Source: Robiginitalea biformata HTCC2501 (GTDB taxonomy: Bacteria; Bacteroidota; Bacteroidia; Flavobacteriales; Flavobacteriaceae). From it: DNA of 64,000 nt. The notes beneath the pieces are model-generated. The model searched no databases. It saw only the letters and a program-made list of their open reading frames with translations, and was not told the DNA's origin. Numbering within the stretch: the first letter of the stretch is position 1; each line of letters starts with the position of its first letter. Where the stretch lies: assembly GCF_000024125.1 (NCBI RefSeq), contig NC_013222.1, forward strand, positions 2,334,501 through 2,398,500, in the 5' to 3' direction. Shown piece by piece: positions 17,399 through 25,147 of this stretch. The position numbers and the translations under genes were made by a program.

Positions 17399-17424
17399 GC
17401 TTAGTAGTTAAAGGGATAATTTTT

Positions 17425-17432
17425 CAAAAATA
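17425..17432 (-). promoter_or_regulatory. Promoter -7 box for the M28 peptidase
   Basis: The minus strand reads TATTTTTG, a perfect TAnnTTTG box, 27 nt before the ATG. No clear -33 TTG was found at the right distance. Confidence 0.5.
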
Positions 17433-17511
17433 CGGAAAATGGCGGGAATCTGCGGGGCATCGCCGGAGGCCCTGTTTCCGGGAGTAAGCTGCTCCGGTAC
17501 CCGGGAAGTGG

Positions 17512-18495
17512 TCAATCCGACCCGTAAGCGGCCCGGATCATTTCCCGGGTTTCTTCCAGAGATTTAAAGACGTCAAACGTACGGCCTTGTGTGCGCTGGG
17601 CCCCCAGGGCATTTGCAAATCGCGCGGCGCGGACGTAGTCGTCCGGATCCTCCAGCAAACCATAGCCCAATCCGCCGGCAAAAGAATCCCCGCACCCGGT
17701 GGTATCCACCACATCGGCAACCGGGACTGAGGGCACGATTTCCTTTTGCACCTCCCCGCCTTTCTTAAAATACACTGCGCTACCCCCGGCATCCAGGGTA
17801 ACGATAAGCGCTTTAACACCCCGGTCCAGCACGTGCGCCGCCAGGTCGTCCAGGTGGTCCGTGGATACATCGTGGAACGGCTGGAGCTGCTCCAGTTCGT
17901 ATTCCTTTTCAAACCAGCAACAGCGCGACTCCTCCAGGTTCATCTTCAGCACGTCGATATACGGAAGCCAAAGATCCCGGTCTATCCAGAACCGGATCAG
18001 CCGGTCCCCGAGGATCGTGGCGGTGTTCGTCGGGCCGTGGGCATCGAATATGATCAACCCCTGGCTGTTGGCCTTGATGTATTTTAACGTTTCCAGGGGC
18101 ACTTCGTAATCCGTTATGGGCACGCATACAAAGACATCGGCATCCATGAGGCCTTTCAAATCTTCGCCAAGGATGGGGTTCATAAACCCGGTTTGCTTCT
18201 CCAGGCGGTTATTCTGGTCCACAAAGGTCAGCTGGATGATATCGCCCTGATCCGCATCGTCGGTAATATAGTCCTGGGAGATGTTGGAGTAGGGGGCAAC
18301 CACTTCCAATACGCCGGGCCGGTCTTTTTTCCGGACGTGGGACACGGGAAAGACCGTCCCCCGGTCTCCCAGTAAGCGGGAAAGCCCGATGGCGGTATGT
18401 GTGGCACAGCCGTATTTCTCAATGACTTCCCCTTTATGCGTGGTGATATGGTCCCTGGGGATCGGCCCCAGGACAGCTGCCTTATATGATTTCAT
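17512..18495 (-). CDS. PfkB family carbohydrate kinase
   Basis: I use ATG 18495 (MKSYKAAVLGPIPRDHI), which gives 327 residues and the normal family N-terminus; the longer frame to 18648 adds unrelated residues and runs towards the tRNA-Ser promoter. The signature near the C-terminus is DTTGCGDSFAGG with the catalytic Asp270. The N-terminus carries a ribokinase-like substrate loop (GCATHTAIGLSRLLGD). The family phosphorylates sugars or nucleosides with ATP. The substrate cannot be read from sequence. Confidence 0.82.
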   Translation of the reverse strand: MKSYKAAVLGPIPRDHITTHKGEVIEKYGCATHTAIGLSRLLGDRGTVFPVSHVRKKDRPGVLEVVAPYSNISQDYITDDADQGDIIQLTFVDQNNRLEKQTGFMNPILGEDLKGLMDADVFVCVPITDYEVPLETLKYIKANSQGLIIFDAHGPTNTATILGDRLIRFWIDRDLWLPYIDVLKMNLEESRCCWFEKEYELEQLQPFHDVSTDHLDDLAAHVLDRGVKALIVTLDAGGSAVYFKKGGEVQKEIVPSVPVADVVDTTGCGDSFAGGLGYGLLEDPDDYVRAARFANALGAQRTQGRTFDVFKSLEETREMIRAAYGSD

Positions 18496-18621
18496 GTACC
18501 TTGGTTTAGCTTGTAGAGGAAGATATGAATTTCCCTTCAATTCCCGCAACACCCCGGCTGCCGGTATTATTTCGCCATCACAAATTCTTTCGCTACCCGG
18601 GCTTCTTTCGAAAAAGCTTTT

Positions 18622-18629
18622 TATATTTG
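18622..18629 (+). promoter_or_regulatory. Promoter -7 box of tRNA-Ser
   Basis: TATATTTG is a perfect TAnnTTTG box, 23 nt before the first base of the tRNA. Confidence 0.6.
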
Positions 18630-18652
18630 CACCCGCAAAGACACGCATACCA

Positions 18653-18737
18653 GGAGGAATGGCAGAGTGGTCGAATGCGGCGGTCTTGAAAACCGTTGAG
18701 GGTCAAACCTCCGGGGGTTCGAATCCCTCTTCCTCCG
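18653..18737 (+). tRNA. tRNA-Ser (TGA)
   Basis: Acceptor stem GGAGGAA/TTCCTCC, discriminator G, anticodon loop TCTTGAAAA with anticodon TGA, a long class II variable arm (TTGAGGGTCAAACCTCC) and T-loop TTCGAAT. It is 85 nt and no CCA is encoded. All stems pair well. Confidence 0.95.
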
Positions 18738-18862
18738 CAAAGCAAAACGCCTCACAGAAAGTGAGGCGTTTTTTGTTTCCGAAAGCCAGGAAAGCGAGCT
18801 TTCAACTGGCTAAAGGAAACAAAAAAAGCGAACGGCGAAAGCCGTTAGGCGTTTTGCTTTGC
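18737..18862. repeat. Nested inverted-repeat block (three hairpins inside an outer stem)
   Basis: An outer 16-bp inverted repeat joins 18737-18752 (GCAAAGCAAAACGCCT) and 18847-18862 (its exact complement). Inside it lie three hairpins. One is the tRNA terminator. The second is a 24-bp interrupted palindrome at 18769-18826 (T-run, GTTTCC, AGCCAG, GAAAGC against their complements). The third is AACGGC-GAAA-GCCGTT at 18831-18846. The outer stem and the terminator compete for the same bases 18744-18752. There is no coding sequence. Confidence 0.8.
18744..18774 (+). terminator. Intrinsic terminator after tRNA-Ser
   Basis: AAAACGCCTCAC (18744-18755) and GTGAGGCGTTTT (18761-18772) form a 12-bp perfect stem with an AGAAA loop and a T-run. 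It begins 6 nt after the tRNA. Confidence 0.85.
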
Positions 18863-18873
18863 AGGATCTCCTT

Positions 18874-19124
18874 TCAGGGATCACGAGCGCAGCGAGTAAT
18901 CCCTTCTCAGATGATTGAAACCCCAGTTTTGTAAGGGGTTGGGAATGAAAAACCAGACTATGCGAACGCATAGTGGGTTTTTGGTATTGCAGGTCCCACT
19001 CTCAGGGATCACGAGCGCAGCGAGTAATCCCTTCTCAGATGATTGAAACCCCAGTTTTGTAAGGGGTTGGGAATGAAAAACCAGACTATGCGAACGCATA
19101 GTGGGTTTTTGGTATTGCAGGTCC
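18874..19124. repeat. 128-bp tandem duplication with terminator-like hairpins
   Basis: 18874-18996 and 19002-19124 are identical over 123 bp as far as I can read, with a period of 128 bp. Each unit starts TCAGGGATCACGAGCGCAGC and holds a small stem AACCCC/GGGGTT. Each then has a long hairpin (AAAAACC, ACTATGCG and complements, e.g. 18948-18982) with an internal AA loop. The end of the nested block before it (about 18851-18873) looks like a diverged copy of the unit end. The short frames here are rejected as genes. Confidence 0.85.
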
Positions 19125-19187
19125 TTTGCCGCCGCATCGCCTGGCCCCTCATTCCAAGGCCAAATCGTTGGCTTTGTCAATCGGTCC

Positions 19188-19213
19188 GGATCACGAGCGC
19201 AGCGAGTAATCCC
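19188..19213. repeat. Third, partial copy of the repeat head
   Basis: The 26 bases starting GGATCACGAGCGCAGC match the beginning of each 128-bp unit. Only this head is present. Confidence 0.7.
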
Positions 19214-19531
19214 GGTTAGGAAATCACCCATCCCGCCATTCCAACCGCATCGCCCGGACCCGGAACACTCCGGTTTGTTTAAGCATTTCCAGCCGCTATT
19301 CCATCAAAACGATCCCTCAGCACCTCTTGGAGTTATTTGTATACAAGCGTCGACCAGCTGCATATATCATCGGCTATCAGGGGGCTGGAGGCCGAAACTT
19401 CAGCAGCGTATTCCCGTTTCACGAGCCCGCTGACAGAAAATTCACCAATTATTTTAACCATTGAACAAAATAATAAGGCATTCCTGCGCGATACTAATAT
19501 GTTTACCATTGATTTTTGACCAAAACGGGCC
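19214..19531. other. Intergenic region before the acyltransferase cluster
   Basis: 318 bp with no supported gene. A 60-codon frame at 19337-19519 is too plain in composition to accept. Just before ATG 19532 the stretch ATTGATTTTTGACC holds a box close to TAnnTTTG, which may be the promoter of the whole 19.5-28.7 kb cluster, but the match is imperfect. Confidence 0.4.
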
Positions 19532-20974
19532 ATGCTTTTCAACTCTTTTGAGTTTTTGCTTTTCCTGCCGGTAATGGTGGCCGGGTATTACCTGATCCCC
19601 TTTGCCTACCGCTGGCTTTGGCTTTTGCTGGGGAGTTATTTCTTCTACATGGCCCATGAGCCCTGGCTGGTCATCCTTTTGCTGATTTCCACGGTGGTGG
19701 ACTATTTCTGCGCCCTGCAAATCGCCAGGACGGGCTCCTGGCGAAAGAAGATGTACCTGGTAATCAGTATACTGGTCAATGCGGGAATGCTGATCGCATT
19801 CAAATATTTGTCCTTTATCACGGAGAATATCCGGGAGATCCTGCATTTTTCCGGGGCGGGCTCCCCGGCTGAAGCCGAAACCGTTTCATATAGGATCGGG
19901 CAAATCCTCCTGCCTGTCGGGATCTCGTTCTACACGTTCCAGACCATGAGCTATACCATCGATGTGTATCGGGGCGCGACCAACCCCGAGAAGCACCTGG
20001 GTAAATTTGCCCTTTATGTGGCCTTCTTCCCGCAGTTGGTGGCCGGGCCAATTGAAAGAGCCTCCCGGCTGCTCCCGCAATTAAAAAAGCGCATCGGTCT
20101 GAATCTTGAGAACCTGAGGCAGGGCCTGGTGATGATGGCCTGGGGATTTTTCCTGAAAGTAGTGATCGCCGACCGGTTGGGAATCTATGTGGATGAAGCG
20201 TATTCGGATCCTGAAAACCACCACGGCCTTCCGCTTTTGGTGGCGGCATTTTTCTTTGGCTTCCAGATTTACTATGATTTTGCCGGTTACACCTCTATCG
20301 CCATCGGCGCGGCCAAAACCATGGGCATCGATCTGATGCAGAATTTCAACCGGCCATTCTTTTCCACGTCCTCCGCCCAATTCTGGAGGCGGTGGCATAT
20401 TTCCTTTATGCGCTGGATGATGGATTACCTCTACCGGCCACTGGTCAAGAACCTGGGGTGGCCCCGTATTGCCGCCGTTCTCCTGGTCTTTTTCTTCAAC
20501 GGCCTGTGGCACGGCGCCAGCTGGTCATTTGTGATGTGGAGTATGCTGAACGCGCTCTTCCTGGTGGTGGAATTAGGTACGGCCCGGTGGCGGACCCGGC
20601 TGTTCCGGTCCCTGGGATTGCCTCGCAAGGCCATCTCTGCTGCCGGCTACGTTGCCGTGATGGGCTATATGATGCTCACCCTGGTCTTTTTCCGGGCCCC
20701 TTCCCTGGAAGAAGCATTTATCTATTTCGGGCAAATGCTCCGGGTAACCAACTGGCATGTGAATATCCTGGGGAATTACTTTGAGTTCTTTTTGAGCTTT
20801 ACGCTGATCCTCTTTGCGCAGACGGTGCATTTCTTTAAGGGAAACAGCCGGATCTACGAATTGATTGAGAACAAGCCGGTGTATCGGAGGTGGGGCATCT
20901 ATCTGGGCTATATTCTGGTCATTACGCTCTTTGCGATTAACAGGCAGAATTCCTTTATCTATTTTCAATTCTAG
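19532..20974 (+). CDS. MBOAT family O-acyltransferase (AlgI/DltB-like)
   Basis: This 480-residue polytopic membrane protein has the MBOAT catalytic histidine at H327 in GLWHGASWSFVMW and the preceding AQFWRRWHISF motif. The family moves acyl groups, usually acetyl, from a cytoplasmic donor across the membrane to surface polysaccharides or other glycans. The next gene (gap 5 nt) codes an SGNH-like partner, the classic pair for polysaccharide acylation. The six GNAT-like genes that follow on the same strand suggest one operon. Acceptor molecule unknown. Confidence 0.9.
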   Translation: MLFNSFEFLLFLPVMVAGYYLIPFAYRWLWLLLGSYFFYMAHEPWLVILLLISTVVDYFCALQIARTGSWRKKMYLVISILVNAGMLIAFKYLSFITENIREILHFSGAGSPAEAETVSYRIGQILLPVGISFYTFQTMSYTIDVYRGATNPEKHLGKFALYVAFFPQLVAGPIERASRLLPQLKKRIGLNLENLRQGLVMMAWGFFLKVVIADRLGIYVDEAYSDPENHHGLPLLVAAFFFGFQIYYDFAGYTSIAIGAAKTMGIDLMQNFNRPFFSTSSAQFWRRWHISFMRWMMDYLYRPLVKNLGWPRIAAVLLVFFFNGLWHGASWSFVMWSMLNALFLVVELGTARWRTRLFRSLGLPRKAISAAGYVAVMGYMMLTLVFFRAPSLEEAFIYFGQMLRVTNWHVNILGNYFEFFLSFTLILFAQTVHFFKGNSRIYELIENKPVYRRWGIYLGYILVITLFAINRQNSFIYFQF

Positions 20975-20979
20975 GCAGC

Positions 20980-21942
20980 ATGATCCGATTTCTTGGTAAG
21001 TTATTGCTATTCAGTTTTGTGTTGTCTGCAACATACCTGCTACTGGTCCATAAATTGTCGCAGGGTTATGTGGATATGTATTACCCCAAATTTACTCAAC
21101 CGGGCGGAAGCCTGGTCCTCGGACTGTCCCGCGCAGACCAGGGCATAGACCCCTCCCTCCTCCGGGAGGAGCTCAGGCCGGCTGACTTTGCAGCCCCTTT
21201 TGTAAACTTCGCGTCCAACCAATCCTATTACGGGGAGGTCTACCTGAAGGCCATTCGGAAGAAGGTGCCCGCCAATGTGAAAAACGGGCTGTTTATCCTG
21301 TCCGTGACGCCGGGATCATTTACCGCTCCCAAAAAGGCGGGAGATCGGGAGCTGGTCAAAATGGATGAGCACACCATCATGGGCAAGACCGGGAACTTCA
21401 CAACCCAACCCAATTACGACTACATTATGAACTGCTATGGGCAGGCGCTCTACAACTCCCTGCACACGCTCACAGCCTGGAAAAACCTGACAACCCATGA
21501 AGACGGGTGGAATGAAGTCCGCATGCAAAGCGGGGAGCAGGAGATCACAAAAAAGGATATCGCTTTCTGGAAAGCCCAGAACCTCAGTTTTTACAACCGG
21601 AAAATCCGGACGGAAGCCGTCCGGGATCACCGAAAGGAATATCTGGAGAAAACCATCGAATACCTCAAAGGCCATGGGAATGTGCTCCTGGTGCGGCTAC
21701 CGGCCGATCCGGATATCATCGAACTGGAAAACCAGACGTGGAACGGATTTGACGGGCACATGGATTGTATTGCCGGGCTGCATGGCATTCCCTATCTGAA
21801 TTATTCGAAGGGTTTTGACGGGATGGAAACCTATGACGGCTCCCACCTGGCTTCTGAAAGCGCCAGGGAATTCACCCGGATGCTGGCCGCCGATATCCGG
21901 GAAATCGTGACAGATCAACAACTGGCAACAAAGACACCTTGA
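20980..21942 (+). CDS. SGNH-like acyl-transfer partner (DltD/AlgX-type plan)
   Basis: This gene encodes 320 residues with an N-terminal membrane anchor (LLLFSFVLSATYLLLV), so the body is periplasmic. The GLSRADQGID block carries the likely nucleophilic Ser, and YDGSHLAS near the end supplies the Asp286/His289 pair. Overall similarity to known families is low, so the catalytic assignment is by motif and by pairing with the MBOAT gene. It would accept the acyl group from the MBOAT protein and place it on the final acceptor. Its stop overlaps the TTG that could start the next gene. Confidence 0.7.
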   Translation: MIRFLGKLLLFSFVLSATYLLLVHKLSQGYVDMYYPKFTQPGGSLVLGLSRADQGIDPSLLREELRPADFAAPFVNFASNQSYYGEVYLKAIRKKVPANVKNGLFILSVTPGSFTAPKKAGDRELVKMDEHTIMGKTGNFTTQPNYDYIMNCYGQALYNSLHTLTAWKNLTTHEDGWNEVRMQSGEQEITKKDIAFWKAQNLSFYNRKIRTEAVRDHRKEYLEKTIEYLKGHGNVLLVRLPADPDIIELENQTWNGFDGHMDCIAGLHGIPYLNYSKGFDGMETYDGSHLASESAREFTRMLAADIREIVTDQQLATKTP

Positions 21943-21956
21943 AATTTATTCCAAAC

Positions 21957-22973
21957 ATGTCGGTGAACACCAATCCGTTTTTGACGTCTACATACACCCA
22001 TGTCTGGCTTTCCCATTTTCACAAGGGGGAGCAGGTATTTGATTTTGGGTTTATCAGGGGCCTGAAATTCGTCAAAAAGCCCGGGAAGCCCTTGTATGTC
22101 AATTGTTGCGGCCGGGATAGTAAAGCCATGGCATACCGGTTGGAAAACCACGGCGTACAGCAACCCCGCCGGAAGGTGTTCCTGATTTACGATGTCCCTT
22201 CCAATTGGCCGTCACCAGAGGCCTCCGGCAAACTGCGTTTGAAAAAATCGAGGCAGTACCCGGGCTTCCTATGCAACCTGGAAAAATACGAAAGCCTGGA
22301 CCAGTACATGGCCGCGCATCTGAGCGGGAAAACGCGGAATAAGTTCCGGAGATACCGCAGGAAACTCGAAGCGGATTTCGATATTTCCTACCAAACGCAT
22401 ACCGGGCCCATGGAGCGGGCGGATTTTGATTTGCTTTTTGACCGCTTCCACGCGCTGCTCCGGAAGCGATTCGAGCAGAAACAAACGGTAAACAACAATC
22501 TTTTTGAACACGAATGGCGCTTTTACAAGGATGCCGCCTTTGCGATGCTGAACGACAACCATGCGGCCCTGTCGGTGGTTTATGACAAGGACCAACCCAT
22601 TGCGTTTTCACTCTTGTTACTGAAGGGCCCCCACGCCTATGATACGCTTCGGACTTTTGACATTGCCTATGCCAGCTACCGATTGGGGACGGTCAGCATA
22701 ATGGCCCTACTGGAATGGTGTTTCAGGAACGGGATAGATAAGCTGGATTTTGCCAAGGGATATTTTTCGTACAAAGCGCAGTGGGCCAATGAGGCCTACC
22801 ATTACGATTACCACATCCTGTACGATCCGCATTCGCTGTATTGCCGGTTGTGGGCGGGATATCTTAGAGTGTACTATTCCCTGAAGCAATGGCTCAGGGA
22901 CCGGCGGGTGAATGAAAAGTTCCACCGGGTTGCGTTTGGAATGAAAAAAATAATTGCATTCGCATCTCCGTAA
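21957..22973 (+). CDS. FemAB/GNAT-like acyltransferase, paralogue 1 of 6
   Basis: ATG 21957 gives 338 residues; TTG 21939, overlapping the SGNH stop, is an alternative. Array landmarks are present: LIYDVPSNW, 'RNKFRRYRRKLEADF', RFEQKQ with an N-rich follow-up, 'DQPIAFSLLLL', 'DIAYASYRLG' and LEWCFRNGIDKLDFAKGYFSYKAQW. This is the Acetyltransf_6 (CelD/BioF2-like) fold, which transfers acyl or aminoacyl groups to amines or sugars. No membrane segment is seen. It lacks the ~50-residue C-terminal extension of paralogues 3-6. Substrate unknown. Confidence 0.78.
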   Translation: MSVNTNPFLTSTYTHVWLSHFHKGEQVFDFGFIRGLKFVKKPGKPLYVNCCGRDSKAMAYRLENHGVQQPRRKVFLIYDVPSNWPSPEASGKLRLKKSRQYPGFLCNLEKYESLDQYMAAHLSGKTRNKFRRYRRKLEADFDISYQTHTGPMERADFDLLFDRFHALLRKRFEQKQTVNNNLFEHEWRFYKDAAFAMLNDNHAALSVVYDKDQPIAFSLLLLKGPHAYDTLRTFDIAYASYRLGTVSIMALLEWCFRNGIDKLDFAKGYFSYKAQWANEAYHYDYHILYDPHSLYCRLWAGYLRVYYSLKQWLRDRRVNEKFHRVAFGMKKIIAFASP

Positions 22974-22983
22974 TAATCCAAAA

Positions 22984-23943
22984 ATGACCGGGACTGCAAG
23001 CACATATGGCGAATTAGGTAAGGCAAAGTTGGTTTTTGACCTCTATTTGCGCAGGTGTGTGGTTCCCCTATTCAACCCTTGCGTACGCAATACGCTGCTG
23101 GATGCGCAATGGCATTTCACCGCCAAACCGGATTCCGCGGCAGCAGACAGGGTAGTGGTAGTCAAAGACATTCCGGACTACCTGGCGTTGGAGGCAAATC
23201 CGGCCTGGGAGAAATTCAAACACCTCGAAGTTAGGCAATATGGCGGAATGCTCATTGCCCTAAACAGGTACAGGGACCTGGAAGATTACCTGAACAACCA
23301 ACTCAGCAAACGGAACCGCAAGAATCTTCGCGCCAAGCTAAACAAGCTGAATCGGGATTACCCCATTTCCTTTGCCACGTATCACGGTGCCATCCCCCGG
23401 GAGGTACACAGACGGTTATTCGATGCATTCCGCCAGCTCCTGGCCCAGCGGTTTCAGCAGAAGGGAATGGCCAACCGGGATCTTGAACGATGGAGTTTTA
23501 TCGAGGACACCAGCCTTCGGATGATCCGTTCCGGAGATGCTTCGCTATTTGTGATTTTTTCAGCCAACCAGCCGATTGCCCTGACGCTTAACTTTCATGT
23601 CGGGTCGATGATCTATAGCCATATGCAGACCTACGACATTGCCTATTCCTCCTATAACCTGGGGGATATAGCCATGTTCAAGCAACTGGAGTGGTGTTAT
23701 AACAACCAAATTGCAGCCTATGACTTCCTGATAGGGGAGTCTTATTATAAATCCAAATGGGCCGATTTCCCCTACCGATACGCCTATCGAATTTATTACC
23801 GGAAAGGAGATTGGTTCGGAATGGGAAAAGCGCGTCTGTTACAGCACTTTTACCAGGTGAAACAGTTTCTGAGGGATCGCGGGATTGCCGGAAAAATAAT
23901 TTCGAGAGACCGTTGGCGGTATAAAAGACAGCGCAATGATTAG
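22984..23943 (+). CDS. FemAB/GNAT-like acyltransferase, paralogue 2 of 6
   Basis: I use ATG 22984 (MTGTASTYGELGK), 10 nt after the preceding stop; the frame is open further back but would overlap. The product has 319 residues, the shortest of the set. Landmarks are VVKDIPDYLALE, 'YRDLEDYLNNQLSKRNRKNLRAKL', QRFQQKGMANRD, 'ANQPIALTLNF', 'YDIAYSSYNLGD', and LEWCYNNQIAAYDFLIGESYYKSKW. It ends soon after the core with a basic helix. It overlaps the next gene by 8 nt. Confidence 0.78.
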   Translation: MTGTASTYGELGKAKLVFDLYLRRCVVPLFNPCVRNTLLDAQWHFTAKPDSAAADRVVVVKDIPDYLALEANPAWEKFKHLEVRQYGGMLIALNRYRDLEDYLNNQLSKRNRKNLRAKLNKLNRDYPISFATYHGAIPREVHRRLFDAFRQLLAQRFQQKGMANRDLERWSFIEDTSLRMIRSGDASLFVIFSANQPIALTLNFHVGSMIYSHMQTYDIAYSSYNLGDIAMFKQLEWCYNNQIAAYDFLIGESYYKSKWADFPYRYAYRIYYRKGDWFGMGKARLLQHFYQVKQFLRDRGIAGKIISRDRWRYKRQRND

Positions 23944-25135
23944 AATTGATTTTATAGACGATTTCCTGGAGCATCGGGAGGCTTTGCCCTACATCGTGGG
24001 GTTGGAAAATGCGTTTACGGAATTGAAGGAGGAATTGCGGTGGGAGAAGAACCCGGGAAGCCGGGCAGGGGGCTATTTGCTTTCCGACCTGCCCGGATAT
24101 TTCAGGCTTGAAACCCCTTCGGATATCCGGACTGTGTCTATCGATTCCTATAAGGGGTCCTATATCCGGTTGTCCGATTATCGCGACTTTGACGAATATT
24201 ACCGCCGCAAAGTCAGCAGCAAACGCCGCGCAACCCTCAAGAGCCATGAAAGGCGCCTGAGGCATTGCCTGCAGGTCCGGCATGAGATATTCTTCGGCTC
24301 CATTTCCAAGGCGGACTACGACGCGCTATTTGCCGCATTCCGGGAAATGCTGGAAAGGCGGTTCGACCAGAAGCAGGCGTACAATTCGGATCTCAGGAAC
24401 TGGGAACGGTACAGGGAATCCTTTTACCCGCTGATCCTGAAGAAGCAGGCGTGTATCTCGGTCCTATGGCACGAAGACCAGCCGATTAGCTTCAGTGTGA
24501 ACCTGGTCCATTCCCAGGTGATTTACGGCTACCTGAAGTCCTTCGACACCGATTACTCCAGGTTTTCATTGGGATTCCTTGAGTTTAACCTGCTGCTGAA
24601 ATGGGCATTTGATAACGGGATTAAGCTCTTCGATCTCCTCAAAGGGCAGTATGAATATAAAAACAAGCTCACCGACGGGGTATATTATTTCAAGCGAACC
24701 GTGATCTTTCCCAAAAAATCACTCCCCGGTGTATTGCGGGCCTGGTTTACCGCGATGCAGATTAAAACGGTTTATGCTGCTGTCCGGTTCCTCAAGCGTT
24801 TTGGCGTCCATGTTGTGGTCCATAAATTTATATCCTATAAGGAGAAAATCCTCAGCAGAAGCACCTCTAACCGGCACCGGGAGTCCTATGTCATCCGGCC
24901 TGTTGAACAGGACTGGAAACCCGCTGATCTCCTTCCGGCGGATCTCCTTCCGGCCGATCACCTTCCGGTGGAATCGTTGCATACAGACCACCGGTTCCTG
25001 CGCAAGCCTGTACTCGAATTCCTGTTCCGGAATAAGGAAAAATTTCGGGAGGTCACCATTAGCAGGATGAATGACGAGGGGCGTAACTTCCTGATAAAGG
25101 GAGAGAAAGCCTCCGCGATTATCACCTTTAATTAA
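23936..25135 (+). CDS. FemAB/GNAT-like acyltransferase, paralogue 3 of 6, with C-terminal extension
   Basis: This gene encodes 399 residues. The core matches its neighbours (LLSDLPGYFRLE, 'RRATLKSHERRLRHC', RRFDQKQAYNSD, 'DQPISFSVNLV', 'FDTDYSRFSLGF', LLKGQYEYKNKL). After the core come ~50 residues and then a tandem repeat ADLLP-ADLLP-ADHLP coded by three 15-bp units (24926-24970). A final ~50-residue module follows (LRKPVLEFLF ... FLIKGEKASAIITF), shared with paralogues 4-6. The extension looks like a separate small domain joined by a flexible repeat. Confidence 0.78.
   Translation: MIRIDFIDDFLEHREALPYIVGLENAFTELKEELRWEKNPGSRAGGYLLSDLPGYFRLETPSDIRTVSIDSYKGSYIRLSDYRDFDEYYRRKVSSKRRATLKSHERRLRHCLQVRHEIFFGSISKADYDALFAAFREMLERRFDQKQAYNSDLRNWERYRESFYPLILKKQACISVLWHEDQPISFSVNLVHSQVIYGYLKSFDTDYSRFSLGFLEFNLLLKWAFDNGIKLFDLLKGQYEYKNKLTDGVYYFKRTVIFPKKSLPGVLRAWFTAMQIKTVYAAVRFLKRFGVHVVVHKFISYKEKILSRSTSNRHRESYVIRPVEQDWKPADLLPADLLPADHLPVESLHTDHRFLRKPVLEFLFRNKEKFREVTISRMNDEGRNFLIKGEKASAIITFN
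24926..24970 (+). repeat. Three 15-bp tandem repeats inside paralogue 3
   Basis: GATCTCCTTCCGGCG, GATCTCCTTCCGGCC and GATCACCTTCCGGTG follow each other in frame and code a linker of DLLPA-type repeats. The number of units could vary between strains without breaking the frame. Confidence 0.85.
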
Positions 25136-25147
25136 ATCCCAGGCCCG

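Noticed and set aside
18874..19213. CRISPR array
   Set aside because: The repeat unit is 128 bp with no unique spacers between the copies and there is no cas gene nearby.
18881..19231. A 116-codon minus-strand frame over the tandem repeats
   Set aside because: It consists of the two repeat units read in one frame; the sequence is hairpin-rich and non-coding in character.
19337..19519. A 60-codon frame just before the MBOAT gene
   Set aside because: No motif, no neighbour coupling and ordinary low-complexity composition; kept as intergenic.
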